This document shows positions 28,040-38,626 of a stretch of 64,000 nt of DNA, piece after piece. A model generated the notes under the pieces. The model ran no database searches. It was not told the DNA's origin and saw only the letters and a program-made list of their open reading frames with translations. A program made the position numbers and the translations under genes. Source of the stretch: Hyphomicrobiales bacterium. GTDB lineage: Bacteria > Pseudomonadota > Alphaproteobacteria > Rhizobiales > JAJFHR01. The stretch is taken from NCBI GenBank assembly GCA_021775475.1, contig JAJFHS010000053.1, forward strand, positions 108,271-172,270. Reading direction: 5' to 3'. The first letter of the stretch is position 1. The number at the start of each line of letters is the position of its first letter.

Positions 28040-28120
28040 GTGTAGTATTGCACCGGCGTTGACTGGCTGGACGGCCGTTCCAGGCATAAAAATCACGCGA
28101 TGTGACTTTCGACGATTCAT
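28040..28120 (-). pseudogene. Short relic of an IS3-family orfB
   Basis: Minus strand TCACATCGCGTGATTTTTATGCCTGGAACGGCCGTCCAGCCAGTCAACG matches TCACATCGCGTGGCTTTCGTGCCTGGCGCAGTCGTCCAGCCAGTCAACG in the IS3 orfB at 59.8 kb. Confidence 0.65.
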
Positions 28121-28194
28121 GCAGAATGAACGATATGGGTCAACTTTTCCAGGCACGTCTGATATCAAATGGTTCAATATGATCTGGAAACACT

Positions 28195-29274
28195 CTAACG
28201 TGACAGTACCGACTGCATCATCGCGACAGCGTTCAGATTTCCCAGAAGGTCACCCAACAAGCGTTCTTTCTCTGTGTCGATGGCTACCTGGGCAGTCATG
28301 CCAGCCCGCAACTGCGGCATGCCGGGGCGGAGCTTAAGCTGCAAGCGAACAGGCAAACGTTGCACCACTTTTACCCAGTTGCCCGAGGCGTTTTGCGGTG
28401 GGAGAATTGCGAACTGGGCACCGGTTGCCGGACTTATGCTTGTCACCCTGGCTTGCCAGCGCACATCTGGATATATGTCAAGTTCAATGGTTGCCTTCTG
28501 CCCCACTTTCACATTGGTAAGCTGGGTTTCCTTGAAGTTGGCATCCACCCAAGGCGTCGTATCTGTTACAATGGCAAACAAAGGCTGTGATGCAGTTACC
28601 TGTTCGCCGGAAACCAAAGGTACAGCTGCAATTGTTCCGCTTACCGGTGCTTTTACAATTGTTCGTTCCAGATCAAGCAGGGCCTGATCAACAGCCACAA
28701 GTTTGGCACGTACCATGGGGTGGTCATCAATCGGTTGCTTCGAGGTGCCCCCGAGAGACGCACGCACCCGATTTATTTTCTGCCGCGCCATAACCACCCG
28801 GTCTTTCGCTGTATCAGCGTCATTTTCAAGTTCATCGCTTCGGGTCGCTGCAACGATGCCTCGCTTTGTCAAATCGATCTGTCGTTCATAGCGTTTGCGA
28901 AAATAATTATAGCGATCTTGTGCTTCTGTGAATTCCACCTCTGCTTCAACGAGCGTTTCGCGCAGAATTTTCACCTGCTGACGGGCAATTTCAAGCTCAG
29001 CTTGAGCCCGCGCAAGTGTATATTTAAAAGGGCGGGGGTCAATTTTTATCAGAACATCACCTTTATTGACCTTTGTATGAGCCTGCACACGCACCTCTAT
29101 GGTTTTACCGGAGACCTCAGCGGTAATTTTGGCAATATCTATTTTAACAAAGGCATTTTCGGTAACGACGTAGCGGGCGCTTTTGAGCCAATAATTAGCC
29201 GCGATTACGATTGATGCAATCGGGACAATGACCATCGTCAAAAACAAAAACCACTTTCGCTTAATCATTTTCAA
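28195..29274 (-). CDS. HlyD/EmrA family membrane fusion protein
   Basis: N-terminal TM; VRVQAHTKVNKGDVLIKIDPRPF; coiled coil; APVSGTIAAVPLVSGEQV. Confidence 0.9.
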   Translation of the reverse strand: MKMIKRKWFLFLTMVIVPIASIVIAANYWLKSARYVVTENAFVKIDIAKITAEVSGKTIEVRVQAHTKVNKGDVLIKIDPRPFKYTLARAQAELEIARQQVKILRETLVEAEVEFTEAQDRYNYFRKRYERQIDLTKRGIVAATRSDELENDADTAKDRVVMARQKINRVRASLGGTSKQPIDDHPMVRAKLVAVDQALLDLERTIVKAPVSGTIAAVPLVSGEQVTASQPLFAIVTDTTPWVDANFKETQLTNVKVGQKATIELDIYPDVRWQARVTSISPATGAQFAILPPQNASGNWVKVVQRLPVRLQLKLRPGMPQLRAGMTAQVAIDTEKERLLGDLLGNLNAVAMMQSVLSR

Positions 29275-29743
29275 CTCCCAACACCGGCGCTGCAGCGTGC
29301 GTGTTTTTTTGCAACATCTGTTGGAGCTGCCGCTTCACATTTATCATCAAATCTGTGAGGAGTTTGCGTTCGGCTTCAGTCAGGCTCAAAAGCTCCTCTT
29401 CCAGCATGGCTTCAGCTATCGGGCCTATGGTGTCATGCGCTTTTTTCCCGCGTTCGGTCATGTAAATACGTTTGATGCGCCGGTCTGCCTCATCGGTCCG
29501 GCGTTCAATCCAGCCGTTTTTCTCCAACCGGTCAATAAGGCGTCCAGCCGTTGCTTTTTCAACCTCCAGCAGTTCGGCTAGTTCTGATTGACTGACACCG
29601 GGTTGTCTGCCCAGCCGTCCCAGCACCAACCATTGCGAACGGGTAAAGCCAAGCTTGCGCACCCGCCTGTCAAAGACCGTGCGTTGCAGGCGGGCTGCAT
29701 CTGATATCAGGTATCCCAAATAACGTTCTTCGGAAATAGACAA
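29261..29743 (-). CDS. MarR family regulator
   Basis: TRSQWLVLGRLGRQPGVSQSELAELLEVEKATAGRLIDRLEKNGWIERRTDEADRRIKRIYMTERG. Confidence 0.93.
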   Translation of the reverse strand: MSISEERYLGYLISDAARLQRTVFDRRVRKLGFTRSQWLVLGRLGRQPGVSQSELAELLEVEKATAGRLIDRLEKNGWIERRTDEADRRIKRIYMTERGKKAHDTIGPIAEAMLEEELLSLTEAERKLLTDLMINVKRQLQQMLQKNTHAAAPVLGVEND

Positions 29744-29762
29744 GAAAAACCTCGAAAAATTT

Positions 29763-29814
29763 AGTAAGTAAGGTTACTATTGCATAGCTTACAGTATGTA
29801 GGGTTGCGATTGCA
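29763..29814. promoter_or_regulatory. Tandem 22-bp direct repeats between marR and the MFS gene (candidate MarR sites)
   Basis: AGTAAGTAAGGTTACTATTGCA (29763-29784) and AGTATGTAGGGTTGCGATTGCA (29793-29814), 18/22 identical, 30-bp period. Confidence 0.5.
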
Positions 29815-29817
29815 AGA

Positions 29818-31371
29818 ATGGCCGGAAAAACAGTCACCGATTTCGTAATGGAAGAGCAGGAGAACGATTTGTCCCCTGCCCACCGGGGCATTATTCTTTT
29901 TGCCGTCATGTTGAGTGCCACACTTTACAGCACCACAATACTGCTGGTGGCAAGCATCCTGCCGCAATTACAGGGAGCCATGTCTGCTACTGCAGATGAA
30001 ATTTCCTGGACCATGACCTTCAACATTCTGGCCACTGCTGTGGCCACGCCGATGGCGGGCTGGCTGGCAGCCCGGCTTGGCATGCGGCGATTGATGCTGT
30101 GGTCGGTTTTAGGATTTTCTGTTGCCACCTATTTTTGCGGCACCGCTAATTCATTAACAGAGCTGATTTTCTGGCGCGTGGTTCAAGGAGCGTTTGGGGC
30201 ACCGATAACCCCGATTACTCAAACCATTCTGCTTGATACTTTTCCAAAACGCCAGCACGGCACAGCGATTGGCCTGTTTGGCATAGGCGTAGTGCTGGGC
30301 GCCTTTCTGGGGCCAGTTGTTGGTGGTGTCATGGTCGAGCTTACCAGTTGGCGCTGGGCATTTTATATTCTTTCACCCGTGGGTGCGTTTGCCTTTATGG
30401 CGTTGTGGTTGTCGCTGCCGCGAGACACTTCAATTTCGCATGTCCGGCTCGACTGGAGCGGCTTTTTGCTTCTGTCAATCACGATTGCCAGTACGCAGCT
30501 TGTCTTATCGCGTGGCCAGCGTCTCGACTGGTTCGATTCCAGCGAGATTTTAGTAGAAGCCTTTCTGGCGGTGATTGCGGGGTATTTATTCATAATACAT
30601 AGCTTTACTGCAAAGAAGCCATTCATCAATCTGCGTCTTCTGAAAAACAGAAATTACGCTCTTGGTCTGGTGCTGGTGTTCATTTACGGCATGTTGAACT
30701 TCACTCCGATGGTTGTTCTGCCTTCGTTGCTACGTGATCAGGCCGGTTTCCCGGATTCGCTGATTGGTTACGTTTTGGGCTCACGCGGTTTCGGGGCCAT
30801 GATCGGTTTTTTTACTGCCATGTTCATCGGTCAGAAATACCCGCGAGAATCGATGCTGGCGGGATTTGCCACACTTATGATTGCGGGAGCATGGCTTACG
30901 ACGATTGATCTTAACGTTACCTTTCTGGAACTGGTCCTCAATGGCATGGTTCAGGGACTTGCTGTAGGTATCATCTGGGTGCCGATCACTATTGTCAGTT
31001 TTTCCACGCTTCCTGTTGCGGTGAGGCCTGAAACATCTGCCGTTTTTCATTTGCTGCGCAATCTCGGCTCAAGTTTTTTCATTTCCCTGACGGTTACGGA
31101 AATTGTGCGCTCCACGGCGATAAATTATGAATATATGACAGAGATGGTAACACCTTTCAGCCAGCCATTTTTATACCCCTGGGTGAGTGGGGGCTGGAAC
31201 ACGGGTAGCGTTGAATCTCTTGCCCAACTGTCAAAGGAAATAGCTCGTCAGGCAACCATGATCAGTTATCTTAATGCTTTTGGTTTTTACACCATGGCCG
31301 CCGCTGCCGCTATTCCGTTGGTATTGCTGGTGAACCCGGCCCCTAAAAAATTATCCCGAGCCCCATTTTAG
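29818..31371 (+). CDS. MFS drug efflux transporter, DHA2/EmrB family
   Basis: 14-TM-like; [48 protein letters not shown]; divergent from marR/emrA. Confidence 0.9.
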   Translation: MAGKTVTDFVMEEQENDLSPAHRGIILFAVMLSATLYSTTILLVASILPQLQGAMSATADEISWTMTFNILATAVATPMAGWLAARLGMRRLMLWSVLGFSVATYFCGTANSLTELIFWRVVQGAFGAPITPITQTILLDTFPKRQHGTAIGLFGIGVVLGAFLGPVVGGVMVELTSWRWAFYILSPVGAFAFMALWLSLPRDTSISHVRLDWSGFLLLSITIASTQLVLSRGQRLDWFDSSEILVEAFLAVIAGYLFIIHSFTAKKPFINLRLLKNRNYALGLVLVFIYGMLNFTPMVVLPSLLRDQAGFPDSLIGYVLGSRGFGAMIGFFTAMFIGQKYPRESMLAGFATLMIAGAWLTTIDLNVTFLELVLNGMVQGLAVGIIWVPITIVSFSTLPVAVRPETSAVFHLLRNLGSSFFISLTVTEIVRSTAINYEYMTEMVTPFSQPFLYPWVSGGWNTGSVESLAQLSKEIARQATMISYLNAFGFYTMAAAAAIPLVLLVNPAPKKLSRAPF

Positions 31372-32123
31372 TGCAAAAGTATCTGACTTAGAAAGAGTTT
31401 TGTCCTATCATTTTTCGGGTTTGTGAAGAATTCAGCAGGAGTTGCTTCTTCGACAATCCTGCCTTCATCCATAAAAATCATTTTATCAGCCACGGTTTTC
31501 GCAAAGCCCATTTCATGGGTGACACATATCATGGTCATTCCGGTTTCAGCCAATTCTATCATGACATCCAGCACCTCTTTAATCATTTCCGGGTCCAGGG
31601 CTGATGTGGGCTCATCAAACAACATGATTTTTGGGCTCATACAAAGTGAACGGGCGATGGCAACGCGTTGTTGCTGCCCTCCCGAAAGCTGGCTGGGATA
31701 TTTACCGGCCTGTTCGGGTATGCGCACCTTTTCGAGATACCTCATGGCCAGTTTTTGGGCTTCTGTGCGGCTGATGCCGCGCGCTTTCATCGGCCCAAGC
31801 GTGCAATTATCCAACACTGATAAATGCGGAAACAGATTGAACAGCTGAAACACCATGCCGATCTCGGCACGAATTTCTGCAATTTTTCTGGTGTCATCAT
31901 CCAACCTTATGCCATCAACGATGATCTCACCTGTCTCATGTTCTTCCAGCCGGTTGATGCAACGAATGAGAGTGGATTTGCCTGAACCCGACGGCCCGCA
32001 GATAACCACTCTTTCACCCTGATAAACATCCAGGTTGATATCGTACAAAGCCTGAAAATCGCCAAACATCTTATTGACGCCTCTCAATTGGATCATGGCT
32101 TGCTTGCCTGTGCCGTCGCTCAT
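31368..32123 (-). CDS. Amino acid ABC transporter ATP-binding protein
   Basis: [54 protein letters not shown]. Confidence 0.93.
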   Translation of the reverse strand: MSDGTGKQAMIQLRGVNKMFGDFQALYDINLDVYQGERVVICGPSGSGKSTLIRCINRLEEHETGEIIVDGIRLDDDTRKIAEIRAEIGMVFQLFNLFPHLSVLDNCTLGPMKARGISRTEAQKLAMRYLEKVRIPEQAGKYPSQLSGGQQQRVAIARSLCMSPKIMLFDEPTSALDPEMIKEVLDVMIELAETGMTMICVTHEMGFAKTVADKMIFMDEGRIVEEATPAEFFTNPKNDRTKLFLSQILLH

Positions 32124-32149
32124 GTTTTAATCCTTAAAAAGATCACCTT

Positions 32150-33043
32150 TTAATACCTGTGAGCTCCCATACGCCGTTCGAGCCAGCCAAAGGCCTTGGC
32201 GCAAGAATAACAAACGGTGAAATACATAAAGCCGGTGAATATCCAGACTTCGAAAAAACGCTGTTCAGAAATGGCAATCTCCATAGCCAGAAATGAGAGT
32301 TCCTGGACCGAAATCAGGGCGATAAGCGATGAATCCTTGATCAGGGTTATGAATTGACCGGCCAGGGGTGGCACAACACGCTGAATGGCCTGAGGTAAAA
32401 TAATATAACGCATGATCGCAAATGGAGACAGGCCGATGGTCTGCCCGGCTTCGCGTTGTCCTTTAGGAATAACCTGAATGCCAGATCGTACAATTTCAGC
32501 GATATAAGCTGCCGACATCATAGACAGGCTGATCATGCCGGAGAGGAAATTCGTCATCAGATTGGCCGGTCCAAACATAAACTCCGCCACCGCCAGTTTT
32601 TGGGGCGAAGCGCTATAGACAAATTCATCGATGCCAAGTATTGGCATGATCTGGCTACTGATGAAAAAATAAAACAGAAACAAAAAAGGTACCGGCGGTA
32701 TATTGCGGATAAACTCCACATAAGCCCAACTCACCAATCTGGGTAGTAAACGGTCGCTGGTCCGCGCAATACCGAGAATGACACCCAAAATTGAGGAAAC
32801 CAGCATCGCCCAGATGGCAACGCGAATGGTTGCAATCATTCCCTTGATCAGCAGGTTGGGCACAAGGGATGCGGTTTTTTCATCCCAGCGAAACAAGTAT
32901 GTTGGGATAACAGACCAGTCCCATTTATAGATCAGGACAAAATTTACCCGGTAGGCGATAAAACCAACAAGGGCAACCACCGAGGTCAGAACAATGACAT
33001 CGAGAACTCCGATTGTAAGTTTAGCAGATTTTTGCTTCACCAT
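32150..33043 (-). CDS. Amino acid ABC transporter permease
   Basis: EFIRNIPPVPFLFLFYF, EAGQTIGLSPFAIMRYIILPQAIQRVVPP; start chosen at MVKQKSAKL. Confidence 0.87.
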   Translation of the reverse strand: MVKQKSAKLTIGVLDVIVLTSVVALVGFIAYRVNFVLIYKWDWSVIPTYLFRWDEKTASLVPNLLIKGMIATIRVAIWAMLVSSILGVILGIARTSDRLLPRLVSWAYVEFIRNIPPVPFLFLFYFFISSQIMPILGIDEFVYSASPQKLAVAEFMFGPANLMTNFLSGMISLSMMSAAYIAEIVRSGIQVIPKGQREAGQTIGLSPFAIMRYIILPQAIQRVVPPLAGQFITLIKDSSLIALISVQELSFLAMEIAISEQRFFEVWIFTGFMYFTVCYSCAKAFGWLERRMGAHRY

Positions 33044-33044
33044 A

Positions 33045-33890
33045 TCACCGGCCCCGCCCGATACGTCGTTCCAACACCCCGACCAGTGTCGAAAGGGTAA
33101 TGGTGACCACAAGATACATGGCGCCAATAGTGAACCAGATTTCAAAGCTCATGAATGTATCGCCAATCAGGTTACGGGCTTCCGTTGTTAATTCGAATAC
33201 CGCCACAAAACTGAGTATGGCTGAGTGCTTGACCAGATTAACCAATATCCCGGTGAGCGGCGGAAGCATCAGGGGCACGGCCTGGGGCAGAATAACGTAG
33301 ATGTAGGTTTTAGCTTTACTGAGTCCGACCGTCGAGCTTGCCTCCCATTGGCCGCGAGGCACCGAATTGATGCCGGCACGGATAATTTCGGATGCAAACG
33401 AGCCTTCAAAAAATGCCAGCGCCAATATGCCGGTCCATAACGGATTGTTGATACCGAGTATGGGCTGAAGCACAAAATAGAAGATTGACACTTGGACCAG
33501 AAGGGGAGTGTTTCTGATTGTTTCGAGGTAGGTTCTGGCAAGGACCTGTCCGGCGAAAGAGTCTGACAGCCGCAGGATGGCGGTAATCAGGCCGATAATC
33601 AGTGTCAGCACCATTCCCCAGGCGGCAATCTCCAGGGTTACAAACATTCCGTTTATTAATGGCCCCCAGATGAGTTCACCATCAATGATCCGGTAAAAAT
33701 ATTTTGGTAATCGATACCATTGCCAGCGATAGTCCATTGCCGCTGCACTGCGCCAGGTTATCCAGACCACAAACGCTATAAGCGCAATGAACTGGAGGAA
33801 GTCGAACGTTCTCGATTTCCACCAGCGCACCTTGCGCCTGTTGAGTTTTTTCCCGGAATTAGCGCTCTGGGCCACATCAATAGCAGGCAT
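33045..33890 (-). CDS. Amino acid ABC transporter permease
   Basis: LETIRNTPLLVQVSIFYFVL, EASSTVGLSKAKTYIYVILPQAVPLMLPP. Confidence 0.9.
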   Translation of the reverse strand: MPAIDVAQSANSGKKLNRRKVRWWKSRTFDFLQFIALIAFVVWITWRSAAAMDYRWQWYRLPKYFYRIIDGELIWGPLINGMFVTLEIAAWGMVLTLIIGLITAILRLSDSFAGQVLARTYLETIRNTPLLVQVSIFYFVLQPILGINNPLWTGILALAFFEGSFASEIIRAGINSVPRGQWEASSTVGLSKAKTYIYVILPQAVPLMLPPLTGILVNLVKHSAILSFVAVFELTTEARNLIGDTFMSFEIWFTIGAMYLVVTITLSTLVGVLERRIGRGR

Positions 33891-33937
33891 TTGCTTACAA
33901 TCTCGCCATTCTCATTGAGAAAACAAAGAGGTGGAGA

Positions 33938-34765
33938 TTATTTTACCTTGTCTTTCCAATCCCGGTTTTTGAACCACTTGTCGTGGGTCTTTTGCAACCA
34001 GCCATCCAACTCACGATACAGGATCCAATTGTTGAAGAAATTAAGCCCGTCCGGGTCGCCTTTGCGCACGGCAAATGCTGAAGCAGACGGATCCCACGGT
34101 CCTGTTCCAAAGGGATTAAAAAGCACCTCGGGATTATCAATCACATAGTAGGTGGGCTTGGGCTCTGAGGTTAGAAAGGCGTGTGCGTTGCCATTCAAAA
34201 CATCCTGAAGTGCCTGTGCATCATCATCAAACTGGCGAAGTTTGGCTTTTGGAAACAATCGCGCGACGGTCTCTCCCGGTGCGGTTGCGCGTTTAATCGT
34301 CAGCGTTACGTTAGGGTTATTCCAGTCTTCAAGTGTCTTGAGGCCATCTTTTTCAGCAAGTTTTTTGTTGGCGGCCATACCGACTTTCAAAAAAGCATAG
34401 GGCCGTGAGAAATTGACCGTCAGGTTGCGCTTGGGCTTAATCACCATGCCGGTAATGATGACGTCAAACTTTTTAGCCAGAAGAGCTGGTATGATGCCAT
34501 CCCAGGCCGTTGGCACAAAGACCACCTCAACCCCCATATCCTTGGCAAGTTGTCGGCTCACGTCAATTTCGAAACCGATCAGGCTGCCATCTTTCGCGCG
34601 CATCGACCATGGGACAAATGTGGACAGGCCAACCACCAGTTTTCCGCGCTTGAGAATATCATCGACAACACTTTGGGCCGCTGCCTGATTTGCAAAACTC
34701 AGCAGCGCTCCCAACATCAAGGTTGTGGCCACCAGCACACTCATAATTTTTTGTTTGAATAACAT
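33938..34765 (-). CDS. Amino acid ABC transporter substrate-binding protein
   Basis: Signal peptide; DDILKRGKLVVGLSTFVPWSMRAKDGSLIGFEIDVSRQLAKDMG. Confidence 0.92.
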   Translation of the reverse strand: MLFKQKIMSVLVATTLMLGALLSFANQAAAQSVVDDILKRGKLVVGLSTFVPWSMRAKDGSLIGFEIDVSRQLAKDMGVEVVFVPTAWDGIIPALLAKKFDVIITGMVIKPKRNLTVNFSRPYAFLKVGMAANKKLAEKDGLKTLEDWNNPNVTLTIKRATAPGETVARLFPKAKLRQFDDDAQALQDVLNGNAHAFLTSEPKPTYYVIDNPEVLFNPFGTGPWDPSASAFAVRKGDPDGLNFFNNWILYRELDGWLQKTHDKWFKNRDWKDKVK

Positions 34766-34932
34766 TTCTATTTCTCCCCTTTTTCTCTATCGTTATCTTA
34801 ATTTTTGGAAAAATTGATTACCTTCCCCGCACCCAACATTACAACCTTATAGCAATTGCAAAACAGAGGACAGTGCGAATATAATATTCGTACCAAAAGG
34901 CATTTTGAAAATGATTATGGAAGGAAGAACCT

Positions 34933-35325
34933 ATGCGCAAACTGGTATCCAGTAACCGGCCATGGGAAGATCAGGTTGGCTATTCGCGTGCGATACGCGT
35001 GGGCCCTGTAATTGAAATTGGACTGACCTCACCTTCAGCCCCTGATGGGACAATCCTGCATGCGGGCGATGTTTACAAACAGACAGTCGAGTGCCTGAAA
35101 ATTGTTGCAGATGCTCTTGAAGAGGCCGGAGCATCTTTCGATGATGTCATTAAAACCAACATAATGATGCTCGATACAACAAAGTGGGCGGATGCCGGTC
35201 GCGCCCATGCCGAATTTCTTGGCCATGTTCGACCGGCCCTGTCTTTCATTGGTGTAAGCGGGTTCTTTGACCCGCTGATCGAGCTTGAAGTTGAGGTCAC
35301 TGCCTATATTGAAAACGACAATTAA
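34933..35325 (+). CDS. RidA/YjgF family protein
   Basis: YSRAIRVGPVIEIGLTSPSAPDG...QTVECLKIVADALEEAGASFDDVIKTNIMM. Confidence 0.9.
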   Translation: MRKLVSSNRPWEDQVGYSRAIRVGPVIEIGLTSPSAPDGTILHAGDVYKQTVECLKIVADALEEAGASFDDVIKTNIMMLDTTKWADAGRAHAEFLGHVRPALSFIGVSGFFDPLIELEVEVTAYIENDN

Positions 35326-35335
35326 CCAGCCCGGG

Positions 35336-36421
35336 TTAACCGGTTATTCCAATTTCATCTGATGGGTTCTTATATAAGTCCTTCAGTTCCGGCCACTTTT
35401 CAAGACACTTTGCGGTTTGGGCAAAAGCCTCTGGATGAAGGCGTCCCATGTCCCATAAATCAACTCCATCTATGGAGATCGTGGGATCCAGCACCATCCA
35501 GCAAATTTCACCCGGCGCGTAATTTCCGCAGGTGTGAAAATGGAGAAAATGGGGATTGGTAAATACCGTATTGGACCACCGGTCCGGGTCCAGGCTGGCT
35601 GCAACTTTATAGGCACAGCCGGGATGAATACCCGCATGCCACGAGTGCACAATATCGCGTTCGATACCAAATTCTTCGGCGATCTTGTCATAATGCTGCT
35701 GCACGAGACTGACCGTTTTACGATCTCCTTCAAAATTCAAAATACGCCCCGCTTCAACCTTTGCAAAGACTACCTGTTCCAGCTTAAGACAAGCTGGCTC
35801 ATATGATTTTGAACCTGTGGGTGTCAGATATCCGGCAAGGGCAATTCGTCCTGAAAACGTGTTGGCATTAATGGGTGCCGGCACCCCAAGTGGAAAGCGC
35901 AAAACAGATACATCAACCGGGTTTTCAACTTCGCCTTTGGAAATCTGGCCGGCATAGTCTGTGCCAAGGGGACAGGTGATCTCAATATGTTGCGCCGTCA
36001 ACAGGGCAGTATTGACAGCTTCTTTCATGGCATAAAGTGCCTGGTGTGAGGCTCTGCCATAGGATGACGCCAGCATTTCAGCGTTACGCGCATAACACAT
36101 CACACTCATTTTTCCGGGTGGTAATTTGGAAAATCTATCCTGATCGCCAATGCGGGAAAAAAATATTGTATAATCATGTTGGGCGATTGCTTGTGTCAGG
36201 CCTGAACTCAAATGATTTTCCGGTCTGCCCACTTCAAGCTGGCTTACCACAGCCCCCATGTCTATTGCTTCATTTGCCACCGCACTGGATACTTCAGCAT
36301 CATACCAGCCAAGATCGGGCGTTTCCGAGATTATCAAAACGGTATCACCACATTTGATACCTGCGCAATTTACAAGCAGGTTTCGGGCACCTTTTGAAAG
36401 CTTGCCAGAAAATTCCATCAC
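35336..36421 (-). CDS. Aminopeptidase M29 / NicX-like family protein
   Basis: GIKCGDTVLIISETPDLGWYDAEVSSAVANEAIDMGA N-terminus and C-terminal HFHTCGNYAPGEICWMVLDPTISIDG; family call is tentative. Confidence 0.55.
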   Translation of the reverse strand: MMEFSGKLSKGARNLLVNCAGIKCGDTVLIISETPDLGWYDAEVSSAVANEAIDMGAVVSQLEVGRPENHLSSGLTQAIAQHDYTIFFSRIGDQDRFSKLPPGKMSVMCYARNAEMLASSYGRASHQALYAMKEAVNTALLTAQHIEITCPLGTDYAGQISKGEVENPVDVSVLRFPLGVPAPINANTFSGRIALAGYLTPTGSKSYEPACLKLEQVVFAKVEAGRILNFEGDRKTVSLVQQHYDKIAEEFGIERDIVHSWHAGIHPGCAYKVAASLDPDRWSNTVFTNPHFLHFHTCGNYAPGEICWMVLDPTISIDGVDLWDMGRLHPEAFAQTAKCLEKWPELKDLYKNPSDEIGITG

Positions 36422-37113
36422 CGGGGCTCCGCTTGTACATTAATAAAAGTGAATGTTTCAGAAATCACTTCTTTAAACCCGTGATTGAGTTCAGCATCCA
36501 GACTTAGACTGTCATTTGCCTTGAGCGTAATTTCTCGTTGCCCATACCCGTATATCGCCTCACCTTGAACCACGTAGATAAACACCACCCCATGTCCGAC
36601 ATAGACGGGCGGGCGCCCGGTCTGGCGCGTTAAAGTCACTATGTGGGCTTCAAACTGCAAATCGCGACGCGCGTGCATGGCAAGATTGATAAAATCATGG
36701 GCATGATTGTCGACAACTCGAGTGGACTTCAATCCCTTGCCATCTATTACATGGGTAAAATCCGTCTGGCCTGAGGCAGTTTCACGAAACAAACTGACCA
36801 AAGGCACGTCAAGTGCCAGACTGAGTGCATTAAGGGTGGAGATTGAAGGGGAAACCTGGCCATTTTCAATTCGACTGACCATTGCCGCCGAGACGGCAGA
36901 AACTTCCGCCAGCTGTCTGGCTGTTAACCCTGAGGCCTCACGTAAATCACGCAATGCAGTTCCGATTGCCAGATCGATTGCCCCGCTTTGGGGACTAAGG
37001 TTTTTATCACCCACTGATTTAACTTTTACGATAGGAAAACGCTTTGTTAAATCGCCAGACAAGATAGTCACCACAGGTAATCGGCTCTTCTTTAGCCGCG
37101 TAATCTGCTCCAT
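36418..37113 (-). CDS. XRE family regulator with C-terminal cupin domain
   Basis: LRDLREASGLTARQLAEVSAVSAAMVSRIENGQVSPSISTLNALSLALDVPLVSLF; cupin-like C-terminus; start uncertain because the N-terminus overlaps the next gene. Confidence 0.85.
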   Translation of the reverse strand: MEQITRLKKSRLPVVTILSGDLTKRFPIVKVKSVGDKNLSPQSGAIDLAIGTALRDLREASGLTARQLAEVSAVSAAMVSRIENGQVSPSISTLNALSLALDVPLVSLFRETASGQTDFTHVIDGKGLKSTRVVDNHAHDFINLAMHARRDLQFEAHIVTLTRQTGRPPVYVGHGVVFIYVVQGEAIYGYGQREITLKANDSLSLDAELNHGFKEVISETFTFINVQAEPR

Positions 37114-38017
37114 ATATCTCGTTAGCGCTGATCAGCGTATCAGGGTCGGGATCATACGCCAGGACTAATGAAAGCCGCTCGCGCCCGGAGCTGTTTACCA
37201 CACGGTGCGGGGTTGATTTATAAGCACCATCTGTCCAGCGGGCCAGAAGATCGCCAACATTGACCACCAATGTTCCTTCAATTGGCGGAGCGTGAACCCA
37301 CTCGCCATCAAGGGTCTGCACCTGCAAGCCTCCCACAGAATCCTGGCACAATACGGTAAGGACACCAAAATCCGTATGCGGCCCGACACCAAACTGCTTT
37401 TCACCCAGATCTTCACGCTGTTGGGGATAATAGACAAATGAAGCGCGGCTGAGGGGTTTGGAACTGGTTTGTAAAAAATATTTCTCATCAAGGCCAAGAC
37501 CCAGGGCAAAGCCACGCATCAGATGATGGGCCACAACATGTGCATGATCAAAGTATTCCATCGCGTGTTGTTGCAACTCGGGAAGAAAAACCGGCCACTG
37601 ATTTTGACCCCGCAATGGATGATCATCAGGGGTATTGCCAGCCCTATCCTGAAATCCCCAGATAAAGCTCTCCTTGAGATCCGGCGCAACATCATCCTGC
37701 ATTTTTGCCAGCCCTTGTCCCAACCACCCCCGATGACGGGCTGAAATTTTCACTGTTGCTTTATCGTCATTAGATCTGCGAAAAAAATCCAGTGCATTGG
37801 CGCGCGCAGCTTCTATGGTTTTTTCAGGAATACCGTGACCTTTAATGTAAATAAATCCCAGGTTCTGGCTGGTTGAATGTAACAACTGAGCTACTGATCG
37901 CGGATCACTGCCATCAATCAGGCGACTAATATCCACTACAGGAATAATTTCCGCATCAAGTTGCTTTGCCTGCGCATAGACCATTAGTTTTTCCTTCGCC
38001 AAACAATTGTTGCTCAT
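37019..38017 (-). CDS. 2-oxoglutarate/Fe(II)-dependent oxygenase, isopenicillin N synthase family
   Basis: IPVVDISRLIDG, GFIYIKGHGIPEKTIE, GPHTDFGVLTVLCQDSVGGLQVQ, NVGDLLARWTDGAYKSTPHRVV. Confidence 0.93.
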   Translation of the reverse strand: MSNNCLAKEKLMVYAQAKQLDAEIIPVVDISRLIDGSDPRSVAQLLHSTSQNLGFIYIKGHGIPEKTIEAARANALDFFRRSNDDKATVKISARHRGWLGQGLAKMQDDVAPDLKESFIWGFQDRAGNTPDDHPLRGQNQWPVFLPELQQHAMEYFDHAHVVAHHLMRGFALGLGLDEKYFLQTSSKPLSRASFVYYPQQREDLGEKQFGVGPHTDFGVLTVLCQDSVGGLQVQTLDGEWVHAPPIEGTLVVNVGDLLARWTDGAYKSTPHRVVNSSGRERLSLVLAYDPDPDTLISANEIYGADYAAKEEPITCGDYLVWRFNKAFSYRKS

Positions 38018-38047
38018 AATACAATAAATTGCATGGCACGCAATAGT

Positions 38048-38626
38048 TTATTCTTCAGTGTAATACCCGACAATATCCCCTTGTGTTGAAACGCCAAGCC
38101 CGTTCAGACACCGGTTTACGTAGTTAAAGTAACCGATAATCTGGTTGGCTTCGAGAATTTGACCATCATCAAATCCTGTATCTTTCAGGGCATCAACATC
38201 TGCTTTGATCACGTCTGCGGGGAAAAGCGTCAATTTTTCAGCATACTCAAGCAGCGCTAATTCCGCGCCACAAAAAGTGGGTTCCAATGTGCGTGTGTTC
38301 AGCGCCTTTTCAATTTCATCGGCACGCTTTTCATCGTTAATCAGATGACGGGCATTGGCCCAATGGTTCGCCAGCGAATAGCTGCACCCATTCAAAATGG
38401 AGACATAAGAGCTGATTGTTTCCTGTAGCCATGCCGGCAAGGTGTTGGCATCATCATGCAGGGCGGCGCGGTAAAGAACCACATGGCCGCGTAACGTGCT
38501 CGGCCGGAGCGAATGAACGCGCATGACATTATCCACCGTTCCATGTGGTGTACGGGCAAGCTTCAGAGCATCAAGTAATTCGTCATCAGCCTCATCATCT
38601 GAAATCATCTTTATCCAAGCAGTCAT
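38048..38626 (-). CDS. AhpD-like / peroxidase-related carboxymuconolactone decarboxylase-fold protein
   Basis: MRVHSLRPSTLRGHVVLYRAAL...LQETISSYVSILNGCSYSLANHWANARHL. Confidence 0.8.
   Translation of the reverse strand: MTAWIKMISDDEADDELLDALKLARTPHGTVDNVMRVHSLRPSTLRGHVVLYRAALHDDANTLPAWLQETISSYVSILNGCSYSLANHWANARHLINDEKRADEIEKALNTRTLEPTFCGAELALLEYAEKLTLFPADVIKADVDALKDTGFDDGQILEANQIIGYFNYVNRCLNGLGVSTQGDIVGYYTEE

Noticed and set aside
28002-28337. 111-aa plus-strand ORF
   Set aside because: Antisense of the IS3 orfB relic and the 3' end of the HlyD gene.
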